Below, piece by piece: positions 51,134-60,320 of a stretch of 64,000 nucleotides of DNA. Made by a program: the position numbers and the translations under genes. Every line of letters starts with the position of its first letter. Positions within the stretch are counted from its first letter, which is position 1. Source of the stretch: Bacteroidia bacterium (GTDB lineage Bacteria; Bacteroidota; Bacteroidia; B-17B0; Aurantibacillaceae); the NCBI GenBank assembly GCA_026003255.1, contig BPGX01000002.1:1-64000 (forward strand), read 5' to 3'. Under the pieces are notes generated by a model. It was not told where the DNA came from and searched no databases. It worked only from the letters and a program-made list of their open reading frames with translations.

Positions 51134-51690
51134 TATACAATTGATTTAATGGAGGTAAATAAATTGTACTTTGCTTTTTCTAGGAGCGCTTTGATACTTA
51201 ACTCGTTATGTTCTAATATCTCTGCTGTTTCAGAAAGTGAAAATTGGTCAATACAAATAAGATTGTAAATTAATTGTTGTAAGGTATTCAGTTTTCGTAA
51301 ATGTTGAATAAGGTCGTTAGGAGTGAGTGTTTTATAATACTCAGAAGCTGCAAATAAATTAGTATCTTTCTTTTTGTAGGAAGAAACAATTGTGGTATCG
51401 GCGATTCTTTCTCCTTTTCTTTCGGCTAAAATTGTTTTGGCAACACATATAGTAAATTGTTTCAAAAAAGTAGTGTTGTCAAATTCTTCTTCTTCCCGGT
51501 CAAGCAATATTTTAAGAGTTTTCAAAAAACAGGATTTTGTATGATTATTAGCTTGCTCATCCGTTTTGGCATAACGAGAAGCAATACCATTGCAGTAGGG
51601 ATAAATATTTTCAATTAACTGTTCTAAAAAGGCATTATTATTTTTTTTGTGAACTAAAAAATCTTGTTTATTATAGATAATTTTTTGCAT
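51133..51690 (-). CDS. Divergent ECF sigma factor-like protein
   Basis: Region-4-like LNTLQQLIYNLICIDQFSLSETAEILEHNELSIKALLEKAKYNLF. Confidence 0.55.
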   Translation of the reverse strand: MQKIIYNKQDFLVHKKNNNAFLEQLIENIYPYCNGIASRYAKTDEQANNHTKSCFLKTLKILLDREEEEFDNTTFLKQFTICVAKTILAERKGERIADTTIVSSYKKKDTNLFAASEYYKTLTPNDLIQHLRKLNTLQQLIYNLICIDQFSLSETAEILEHNELSIKALLEKAKYNLFTSIKSIV

Positions 51691-51758
51691 TTTGTAGTTG
51701 GTTGCCCCAATATACGAAATAGTACGGTAGTGTTCAAAAAAAATATTTAGTTCAAAAA

Positions 51759-52241
51759 CTAAAAATTTAGACTTAAAGGATTCCCTTCGTAATTAGTAGG
51801 TATTTTTTTTCGCAATAAAAATTTTCCAGCTTTGATATGTCCGTGAATCTTTAATCTAAATGAATTGGGTTGGTATAAAGTGTTTAATATGTCTTGCATA
51901 GTAATTTTGTCAAATGTGGTATTAAGTAATAAGTTATACGATTCAGATGAATTAGCAGGTATGTATATTTTTTTCATTAGAGTAGCTGTGCCTAGTGGAA
52001 GATTCATAAATTGAACATCTGCCTTACCTGAATAGATGTAAAATCCAAAATTATTGGGATTTTTAATTTTCACGGTGATTTCGGTTTGCATTCCTTCTTT
52101 TGAAATTTTTTTTACTTTGAATTGTTCAATGCCTTGCACTGAAACGTCTTTAATACTCAAGCAAGATGTGAAAATGATAGAAAATGTGAGTATTATAAAT
52201 GAATAAACAGATAGTGTTCTTATTTTAATGAAATGTTTCAT
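51759..52241 (-). CDS. LEA14-like lipoprotein
   Basis: Lipobox FTSCLS; GIEQFKVKKISKEGMQTEITVKIKNPNNFGFYIYSGKADVQFMNLPLG. Confidence 0.75.
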   Translation of the reverse strand: MKHFIKIRTLSVYSFIILTFSIIFTSCLSIKDVSVQGIEQFKVKKISKEGMQTEITVKIKNPNNFGFYIYSGKADVQFMNLPLGTATLMKKIYIPANSSESYNLLLNTTFDKITMQDILNTLYQPNSFRLKIHGHIKAGKFLLRKKIPTNYEGNPLSLNF

Positions 52242-52500
52242 TTTTTAGCTGTAAATATATTGAGAAAATAAATGTCCAATTATTTATTAAATTGCAATTA
52301 GAAAAAATATGGGGTTAATCTTTATGGTAAAGAAGCGAAGAATATAGAAGCAGAGAAAGGATGAATTGTAAAGTTTTTGGGGATCAAATAGAATTAAATA
52401 TATGAGTTTCAAAGAAATACATTTTTTCTAAAAAACAATTTTGAAATTTGATAAATGTTTATGTACATTTGCGGGCGATATTTTGAGGTACATTAAAAAC

Positions 52501-52575
52501 GGGATCATAGCTCAGCTGGTTCAGAGCACCTGCCTTACAAGCAGGGGGTCACAGGTTCGAATCCTGTTGATCCCA
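52501..52575 (+). tRNA. tRNA-Val (anticodon TAC)
   Basis: Acceptor GGGATCA/TGATCCC; anticodon stem CCTGC-CTTACAA-GCAGG with TAC at 52536-52538; T arm with GGTTCGAATCC. Confidence 0.96.
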
Positions 52576-53048
52576 CTACTTTTACTAGGTTTATCATTAA
52601 AATTTGTTTTTATTTTTATTTTGTAATTTTTTATCAGAAAATTGTGAAGTTTCTTATTCCGTTATTTTGTAATATTGTAAAGTATTAGATGTTTCATTGA
52701 AAGTTTGAATATATTTCTCCCATAAATCTTCATTAGATAAACTTAAAACAATAGAACACAGATGCCACAGATTGAAACAGATTTTCACAGATTGTTTCTA
52801 CAAGATTTTTATTTGTCTGTGTGTCATTTGAAGAATTTCATGTACATTTCTAAATAAAATTAGAATATCATTTTTAAGTTTTCATTATGAAGGTAATGAA
52901 GAATTGTGTGCGAAGTTTATTAGTTTCAAAAAGTTGTAATATTAAAAGAACAATTAAGTACATTTATACTATTTTAATAATCATAAAAAAAAACCTAAAC
53001 TTGCAGCACAAAAACATCATTTCATCTAAACTTTAAACTCTTTTATCT

Positions 53049-54693
53049 ATGAAAAAAATAGCATTTGGTGTGGGATTTGTAACATTAATTTTTGCTTCCT
53101 GTAAAAAAGAAAAGTTTGATTTTGACAAATTTTCAAATTCTAATTTTAATGGTGAATACGCTGCTCCCCTGGTAGCATCAGAACTAACGATTCAGGACAT
53201 ATTGACAAATGCAGACAAGAATAACAACATTCAAGTAGGAAACGATGGTTTTTGTACATTAGTTTATCGCGGAACTTTGTTTACTTCCCGCGCTAAAGAT
53301 TTTGTGATTATTGGAAATCAAAATTTAGTGGGTTATACCTACGATTTTTCCAATACCACTTCATTAGCAAGTTTTAATGCTGCAGCCAATGGTACGCAAT
53401 TTGGACCCTACACGAATTCTGTTACTTCTATATATTGCGCCCACACCACCTTTAATTGATTCTCTTTATACAAATAGCGGTACATCTCTGGATATTACTA
53501 TTACAAATAATATGCCTGCTACGGCTTCGTTTACAATCTCTTCTTCCAGTATTATAGACCTTTCTACAAATTTAAATTTTAATAAAAATATAGTTTTAGC
53601 GCCCAATACGAGTACTCTTGTATCTTATGATTTAGGTAATCATTTGTTGAAATTAAATGATGGTGTCAATAGAAGCAGGTTGGGACTTTCTTATTCAGTA
53701 AAATTACAAAAATCTGGGAATGCTACCGGATTAGAGCAAATTGGAATCTCTGCAAGTTTAAATAATATCAGTTTTAATAAATTTATTGGTTATTTAGGTA
53801 ATAACTATACACATCCTAATTTTGCCCCTTATAAAGACACTGTTCCTATTACTTTGTTTTCAAGCACAGAACCTACTTACACAAACACAATTTTTTATTT
53901 AGTTGATCCTAAATTTGATATTCGTTTTTACAATGAAGTAGGCGCTTCGGCTGAAATTGATGTTACCCGATTAGATGCGTATACACCGGATGCATGGGGT
54001 AATAACTTAAATCCAAATACCTTAACAGGAAGTGCTGTTATTCAAAATGTAGTTATAAATTCTGCTACAGGTTTTAGCTCGCCAGTTACAACAACTCTTT
54101 CTATTAATAAAAATAATGAACCTCAAGTTGTTCCATTTATTAACTCTCGTCCAAAAAATGTAATTTATGAAGTGAATGGAAATATCAATCCTAATACTAC
54201 CGGATATGTGAGAAATTTCTTTACAGATACTTCTAAGATTAGAGTTGACTTAGATGTTATTCTTCCACTATGGGGAAATATGAAAGATTTGGTTTTTGTA
54301 GACACCATAAAAGATGTTGATTTGTCTAATATCCCGGAAGAAACTAAAAAGGTCTTATTACGAACCTATTTTGAAAGTACTTTCCCAATTGATATGGGTA
54401 TTGAAGTTGTTTTTACGGATTCTTTGTATCTTCCACAATATGTTTTTATACCTGCTAATACGGTGGTTATTCCGGGTGCATCTGTAGATAGTAATGGGAA
54501 TACATCTTCACCAAAGATATTTAAAAAAGATTACATTATACCTCAATCTGCAATGCCTAATGTTAGGAAAACAAGGAGAATTTTGATTCGTGCTTTTGCA
54601 AATACTACTAATTATCCAACGAACATTAAGATATATAATTTTCAAAAACTTAAAGTTAGAATTGGTGTAGATGTACAACCAGGGGTTAAGTAA
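53049..54693 (+). pseudogene. Exported lipoprotein-like gene split by a frameshift near 53425-53450
   Basis: ORF 53049-53459 (lipobox ASCKKEKFDFDKFSN) runs into ORF 53377-54693 in the +1 frame. The continuation ...TQFGPYTNSVTSI / APTPPLIDSLYTNSGTSLDITITNN reads as one protein. Confidence 0.7.
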
Positions 54694-54760
54694 TTTCAAA
54701 CTTAAAACTTAATATCTATAAATCTATAAAAAATATTAACTCTTTATTAAAAGTAACATT

Positions 54761-57127
54761 ATGAGAAAAGTAAGTGTAACATTTTTATTTCTTATTATCG
54801 CTAATTATATCAGTGCTCAATTTCAAATGATGCACTACAATTTAAAGCAAATACCTCAAACCTATCAATGGAATCCTGCTTTAATACCTCAATATAAATT
54901 TTACTGGGGAACAACATTTGTGCCTTTTGCACTGTCGCCAATGCCTGTTGCTAATTACTTGTATTTTAATAAAGGTACTACTGGCCCAGTAGTAAGAGAT
55001 TTCTTTCAAAAAAATGGTGACTCTGTTCAAGTTAATTATAATGTTCTTTCTTTATCTAAGAAAATGAACTATACACATTACAATTTTGAAATTGGGATTT
55101 TATCGTTTGGCTTCAGAATAAAAGACATTAATTATATTCATTTTTACTCTGCCCTCAAAAATCATTTCTGGTTAGGATATACCAAAGATGCATTGAAATT
55201 TTTAATAGAAGGTAATGGTGGAGCAAACGTTGGATACAATTTTGATATGAGTATTAAATCGAATCATAATTCTTATGTAGAAACCGGTATTAGTTTTGCA
55301 CGAATAATTAAGGAAGATAAATTGCAAGTAGGTGGTACACTCAAAATGTATAATGGTTTAGCAAACTTTCAAACAAAGAAAAATAAAACTACTTTCCTCA
55401 CAGGAGATACTGCTTTTGAATACATTGCACAAGCAGATTTGCAAGTTAATACAGCATATATTTATGACACTGCATCCAATTCTGTAAAAATAGGAAGCGC
55501 CTTTAAAAACATGGGTTTTGGAATTGACTTAGGTGCTCAATATGTTATTAACGACAAGTTTACTGTTAATGCAGCAGTTGTTGACTTGGGGTATATTAGA
55601 TACAAAACAAATGCTAAAAATTATGCATTTAATGATAAATTTTACTTTCCCGGAATAGATGTAAAAAAAATTATATCTGATACAATTGATGTAGATAAAG
55701 CACTAAAAGATTTACAAGATTCACTTTCGAAAAGATATAAATTTACTGAGACCAATAATGCTTACACTGTTTGGATGCCTACTAAAATCAATATTCAGGG
55801 AATTTATAATTTACATCCTAAGCATTCCTTTTCCGGAATTTTACAAACCGTTTTCTATGATAAAAAGCCGCATTTAGCAGGTTCTATTGCTTATGTATTT
55901 CGTCCTAATAGATGGTTCAATGCTTCTATAGCGTATCAAATTTACAATAGAAGTTATTCCAATATTGGGTTAGGTTTTGCATTTAATCTTGGATTTATGC
56001 AATGGTATGTAATGACAGATAACCTAATGGGTTTCTTCCGATATGCAGATATTTCATTCACAGCAAAAGAAAATGATAAAACGTATCGTTATACCATTAC
56101 CATTCCAACAAGTAAAAATATTAATATCCGAACAGGATGCAACTGGACATTTGGTGCTAAACCAAAAGACAGAGATAAAGATGGTATTCCAGATAGAAAA
56201 GATGTTTGTCCGGATAATTATGGTTTAGCCATTTATCAAGGATGTCCCGATTCTGATAACGATTCCATACCGGATAAAGATGATAAATGTCCTAATATCG
56301 CTGGTTTAAAGACCTTGCAAGGTTGTCCTGATAAAGATGGTGATGGCATTACCGATGCAGAAGATGCTTGCCCGGATGATGCAGGATTAGCAGAGTTTAA
56401 AGGATGCCCCGACAAGGATGGGGATAAGATTATAGACAAAGAAGACGATTGTCCGGAAGAAGCAGGATTGGCGGAATTTAAAGGTTGTCCAGATAAGGAT
56501 GGAGATGGCATACCAGATAAACAAGACGATTGTCCGGATGTTGCTGGATTAAAAGAGTTCATGGGTTGCCCGGATAAAGATTCAGATGGATTAATTGATA
56601 AAAACGATCAATGTCCGGATGTCGCTGGTCCAAAAGAAAACAACGGTTGTCCATGGCCGGATACTGATAACGATGGAATAGTAGATAAAGACGATGCCTG
56701 CCCCAATCAACCAGGAGTTGCAGAATTAAAAGGTTGTCCACCAGCACCTAAATTAACCGCCAAAGAAGAAAAAATCATCCAGAAGGCATTCAGTAATCTT
56801 GAGTTTGAAACTGGCAAGGATATTATTAGACCTAAATCTTTCCCAGCACTCAATGAGTTGGCTGGATTAATGAAGCAACATCCGGATTGGGTATTGACAC
56901 TTTCTGGATATACTGATAACCAAGGTGATCCGCAGAAGAATATGATATTATCTGAAAAACGTGCTAAAGCCGTCGCTAAATACTTAATTAAAAAAGGTGT
57001 AAAAGCAGAAAATATTGTTACAGAATGGTTTGGTGATACAAAACCAATTGCAGACAACAATACACCACAAGGAAGACAAAAGAACCGCAGAGTAGAAATG
57101 AAGATAACTTACAAAGAAAAACAATAA
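54761..57127 (+). CDS. OmpA family protein with DUF5723-like N-terminal region and thrombospondin type 3 repeats
   Basis: QMMHYNLKQIPQTYQWNPALIPQYKFYWG; repeated GCPDKDGDGI.D..D.CPD.AGL; OmpA-like LSGYTDNQGDPQKNMILSEKRAKAVAKYLIKKGV...NRRVEMKI. Confidence 0.9.
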   Translation: MRKVSVTFLFLIIANYISAQFQMMHYNLKQIPQTYQWNPALIPQYKFYWGTTFVPFALSPMPVANYLYFNKGTTGPVVRDFFQKNGDSVQVNYNVLSLSKKMNYTHYNFEIGILSFGFRIKDINYIHFYSALKNHFWLGYTKDALKFLIEGNGGANVGYNFDMSIKSNHNSYVETGISFARIIKEDKLQVGGTLKMYNGLANFQTKKNKTTFLTGDTAFEYIAQADLQVNTAYIYDTASNSVKIGSAFKNMGFGIDLGAQYVINDKFTVNAAVVDLGYIRYKTNAKNYAFNDKFYFPGIDVKKIISDTIDVDKALKDLQDSLSKRYKFTETNNAYTVWMPTKINIQGIYNLHPKHSFSGILQTVFYDKKPHLAGSIAYVFRPNRWFNASIAYQIYNRSYSNIGLGFAFNLGFMQWYVMTDNLMGFFRYADISFTAKENDKTYRYTITIPTSKNINIRTGCNWTFGAKPKDRDKDGIPDRKDVCPDNYGLAIYQGCPDSDNDSIPDKDDKCPNIAGLKTLQGCPDKDGDGITDAEDACPDDAGLAEFKGCPDKDGDKIIDKEDDCPEEAGLAEFKGCPDKDGDGIPDKQDDCPDVAGLKEFMGCPDKDSDGLIDKNDQCPDVAGPKENNGCPWPDTDNDGIVDKDDACPNQPGVAELKGCPPAPKLTAKEEKIIQKAFSNLEFETGKDIIRPKSFPALNELAGLMKQHPDWVLTLSGYTDNQGDPQKNMILSEKRAKAVAKYLIKKGVKAENIVTEWFGDTKPIADNNTPQGRQKNRRVEMKITYKEKQ

Positions 57128-57130
57128 AAC

Positions 57131-57160
57131 AAAAATCCCCTCAAAATTGAGGGGATTTTT
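57131..57160 (+). terminator. Intrinsic terminator aaaaatcccctcaa-aa-ttgaggggattttt
   Basis: Perfect inverted repeat with A/T flanks directly after the OmpA stop. Confidence 0.85.
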
Positions 57161-57171
57161 ATTTATCCCAG

Positions 57172-57406
57172 ATAATGTATTTGATGCTTCGTAAGTGCTC
57201 TGTTTCATTCAATTGGTGCGGTTTTCGTTCATTTTTTACTTTTATGATTTGAGGAGTTGATAAGCATGAAGAAAAAGGGGTCGTTACAACTCTTTCATAT
57301 TATGGAAGGGTCGCAATGACGAGAGAAAAGTCCGTCATTGCTAGGATTCAACGTTTCCAAAGCAATTGCTTTTGAATAACCTTAATTTCTAATGCATAAT
57401 TTTAGG
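57172..57406. repeat. Second copy of composite intergenic repeat
   Basis: ataatgtatttgatgcttcgtaagtgc (57172-57198) matches the motif near 687-713 with one mismatch; inner tggaagggtcgcaatgacg and gtcattgc...gcaattgc; end ttctaatgcataattttagg. Confidence 0.75.
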
Positions 57407-57407
57407 A

Positions 57408-59519
57408 TTAAGCAATTTTAATCCACAATGGTTTTTCTTTTTCATTTTGAAGAATGTATTCTCTAATAGGCCAATGTTCCGGGAATTGCAAATTTTCATC
57501 TTTCTCAAGTAATTCAATAGCACTTTCGCGTGCCGCTTTGAGTATTGGATAATCGGTTGTCAAATCGGCTATTTTAAAGTTCAACATACCACTTTGCCTT
57601 GTACCGGCTAATTCACCTGGTCCCCGCAATTTCAAGTCCACTTCACTGATTTCAAAACCATTGGTTGTTCGTACCATAGTTTCTATTCTAACCTTTGCAT
57701 CTTCACTTAAATTATTGGTCAATAATATACAATACGATTTTTCTGAACCCCGCCCTACTCTTCCTCTTAACTGATGCAATTGAGAAAGTCCAAAGCGATT
57801 GGCGTTTTCAATTACCATAATACTTGCATTGGGCACATCTACACCAACTTCAATAACCGTCGTCGCCACCATAATTTGTGCTTCTCCTTTGTAAAAGGCC
57901 TGCATAGCCGCTTCTTTTTCCTCATTGCTCATTTTACCATGCACTTTTACCAATTTATACTTATCTTCCGAGAAGAATCGTTTTAAATCTTCATACCCTT
58001 TTTCAAGATCCTCCAGATCCATTTTTTCGCTTTCCTGAATCAGCGGAAAAACAAAGTAGGCCTGCCTTCCTGCATCAATTTGATCTTTCACAAATTGTAA
58101 TACATCCATTCGTTTGCTATAATAACGATGTGCCGTAACAATGGGCTTTCTGCCGGGCGGCAATTCATCCAAAACAGAGACATCCAAATCACCGTAAATC
58201 GTCATGGCTAATGTTCGTGGTATTGGAGTAGCGGTCATTACCAGTACATGCGGAGGAGGCTCACTTTTCAATTGTATTTTAGCACGTTGAGCTACTCCAA
58301 AACGATGCTGTTCATCAATAATCACCAATCCTAATTTATGGAATTGAACATTATCTTCAATTAAAGCATGCGTACCAATAAGAAAATGTAATTCATTCGA
58401 AAGTAACTGTTCGTGAATCAATTTTCTTTCTTTATTCGGAGTAGAACCGGTCAGTAGTTTTACATTTACTGGTAAAGATTGAAGTAACTTTGAAATGTTT
58501 TGAAAGTGTTGTTGTGCAAGAATTTCAGTTGGCGCCATCATAGCGACCTGAAAGCCATTGTCAATGGCAAAGAGAGCAGAAAAGACCGCTACAATCGTTT
58601 TACCACTTCCTACATCGCCTTGTAACAAACGATTCATTTGACGACCTGTTTTAGTATCGTTTCGAATTTCTTTAATTACGCGCTTTTGGGCATTGGTTAA
58701 TTCAAATGGTAGATGTTTATTGTAAAACTCATTAAATAACTCGCCCACATTCTGAAATACATATCCTTTACTCAACTTCATTTTTTTGTGCTGGCGGGCA
58801 ATATCCAACTGTGCAAAAAACAATTCTTCAAACTTTAAACGTGCTCGGGCTTTGTTTATTTGTTCTTTATTCTCAGGCAAATGAATCCATTTATAGGCCT
58901 GTTCACGACTGATCAGCTGATTTTTTTCAATGATTTCTTTGGATAAATTTTCCGGAATCTGTAATTGTGGATATTGTTGGTAGATATTGAATATCCACTT
59001 ACGAATGCTTTCTGTGTCAATTCTCCATTTTGAATTTTTGAGTCGTTCGGTAGTATTATATACTGCGCACCATCCTGCTTTAAATTTTAATGTCTCTTCT
59101 GTTGCTTCTTCAATTTCCGGATGTTGAATATTATAAGTATCTCTGAATTGATTTACTTTTCCATAAGCAATGTAGGTTTTCCCTATTTTCAAAAATTTTG
59201 AAAGCCATTTGATTCCGTTAAAAAAGACAAGATCAATTTTACCGGTAGCATCTTTCATTTGGGCAATTAGAACCTCTTTGTTTACGAACCTGTCTGTAAA
59301 GATATTGACAATATGTCCTTTGATTTGTGCATATTCAATAGTGTAATTGATAGAAGATATATTGTGAATAACAGACCTGTCTTCGTAGCGAAAAGGAAAG
59401 TAATTCAACAAATCAAATACTGTAAAAATTCGCAATTCTTCATTCAGCAGTTTAGCTCTATCCGGTCCAATTCCTTTTACATAAGCTATGTCTTGATATA
59501 AAATATCTCTGTATTTCAT
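57408..59519 (-). CDS. recG: ATP-dependent DNA helicase RecG
   Basis: LLQGDVGSGKTIVAVFSALFA; IIDEQHRFGVAQR; TATPIPRTLAMTIYGDLDVSVLDELPPGRKPI; QLRGRVGRG. Confidence 0.97.
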   Translation of the reverse strand: MKYRDILYQDIAYVKGIGPDRAKLLNEELRIFTVFDLLNYFPFRYEDRSVIHNISSINYTIEYAQIKGHIVNIFTDRFVNKEVLIAQMKDATGKIDLVFFNGIKWLSKFLKIGKTYIAYGKVNQFRDTYNIQHPEIEEATEETLKFKAGWCAVYNTTERLKNSKWRIDTESIRKWIFNIYQQYPQLQIPENLSKEIIEKNQLISREQAYKWIHLPENKEQINKARARLKFEELFFAQLDIARQHKKMKLSKGYVFQNVGELFNEFYNKHLPFELTNAQKRVIKEIRNDTKTGRQMNRLLQGDVGSGKTIVAVFSALFAIDNGFQVAMMAPTEILAQQHFQNISKLLQSLPVNVKLLTGSTPNKERKLIHEQLLSNELHFLIGTHALIEDNVQFHKLGLVIIDEQHRFGVAQRAKIQLKSEPPPHVLVMTATPIPRTLAMTIYGDLDVSVLDELPPGRKPIVTAHRYYSKRMDVLQFVKDQIDAGRQAYFVFPLIQESEKMDLEDLEKGYEDLKRFFSEDKYKLVKVHGKMSNEEKEAAMQAFYKGEAQIMVATTVIEVGVDVPNASIMVIENANRFGLSQLHQLRGRVGRGSEKSYCILLTNNLSEDAKVRIETMVRTTNGFEISEVDLKLRGPGELAGTRQSGMLNFKIADLTTDYPILKAARESAIELLEKDENLQFPEHWPIREYILQNEKEKPLWIKIA

Positions 59520-59653
59520 TATCTAATAATTGGGCTAAAAATACAAAATCAGGATAAGAATGGGCATATTGAATTCACTGATAATTACAAAATTAAAAAA
59601 AATGAGAGTGTTTTATTTAGATAGATTTATTTCTTTCTTCACATAATAATGAT

Positions 59654-59801
59654 AAGAAACACAAAACGCACAAAGTTTTCAAAAAGTACACAAAGTAGAT
59701 TTATCAGATCATTTTAGAAATTATTGTCTTGTCAGCATAGACAAATCTGGAAAATCTTTGAGTCCTTTGTGAAAAAAAACTTTGAGACCTTCGTGGTTTC
59801 T
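59654..59801. repeat. Imperfect long inverted repeat of CACAAAG/CTTTGTG type
   Basis: Left arm gaaacacaaaacgcacaaagttttcaaaaagtacacaaagtagattt; right arm aaatctttgagtcctttgtgaaaaaaaactttgagaccttcgtggtttc is approximately its reverse complement. Confidence 0.6.
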
Positions 59802-60086
59802 GTTAATAACTTATTTACTTGATAAAGTAAGAAACTCTATCCTTATTTTACACTCTCAAAAAAATAATATACTTTTCTTGAAAATATCGTAGTATAAATT
59901 TATTAAGAAAAATTTTTCATTCGTTGATGTATTGGCACTGTTAAATATAGCAACTAACAGGATAAATTTGGAAAATCTCACATGCCTTTTGTATTAAGTT
60001 GATAGAACTTTAACCATATAAAGCCATTCTAAACTGGATGCCGAAGGCATCAAACGATTATAACAATAATAATCAGCCAATTTCTA

Positions 60087-60114
60087 CGACCCCTTCCACT
60101 TTCTGGAAGGGTCG
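60087..60114. repeat. Hairpin repeat cgaccccttcca-ctttc-tggaagggtcg
   Basis: Inverted repeat; the same arms occur near 802-821, 57296-57308 (right arm) and 61963-61984. Confidence 0.6.
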
Positions 60115-60320
60115 CACAATGCTTTTTATCCAATATCTGGCAACCTTCAATCCCTTCGGGATAAGATACGATTTAAAATTTTCGCAGAAATCGTTTTTTG
60201 TATGTTCTATTATGAAATAATAAATGCAAGTTGGTGTAAAAATTTTAATGCTAAAAAGTTTTTCATTCGTTGGTGCATAATTGAAAAAATTTATTTAAAT
60301 TTGACCTAAAATGTAAGATT

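Noticed and set aside
52441-52626. ORF 52441-52626 (+)
   Set aside because: Overlaps the tRNA-Val gene; spurious.
56236-57060. Antisense ORFs under the thrombospondin type 3 repeats (e.g. 56236-56562 -)
   Set aside because: Their repetitive GQSS.LSGMPSPSLSG pattern is the mirror of the coding-strand repeats.
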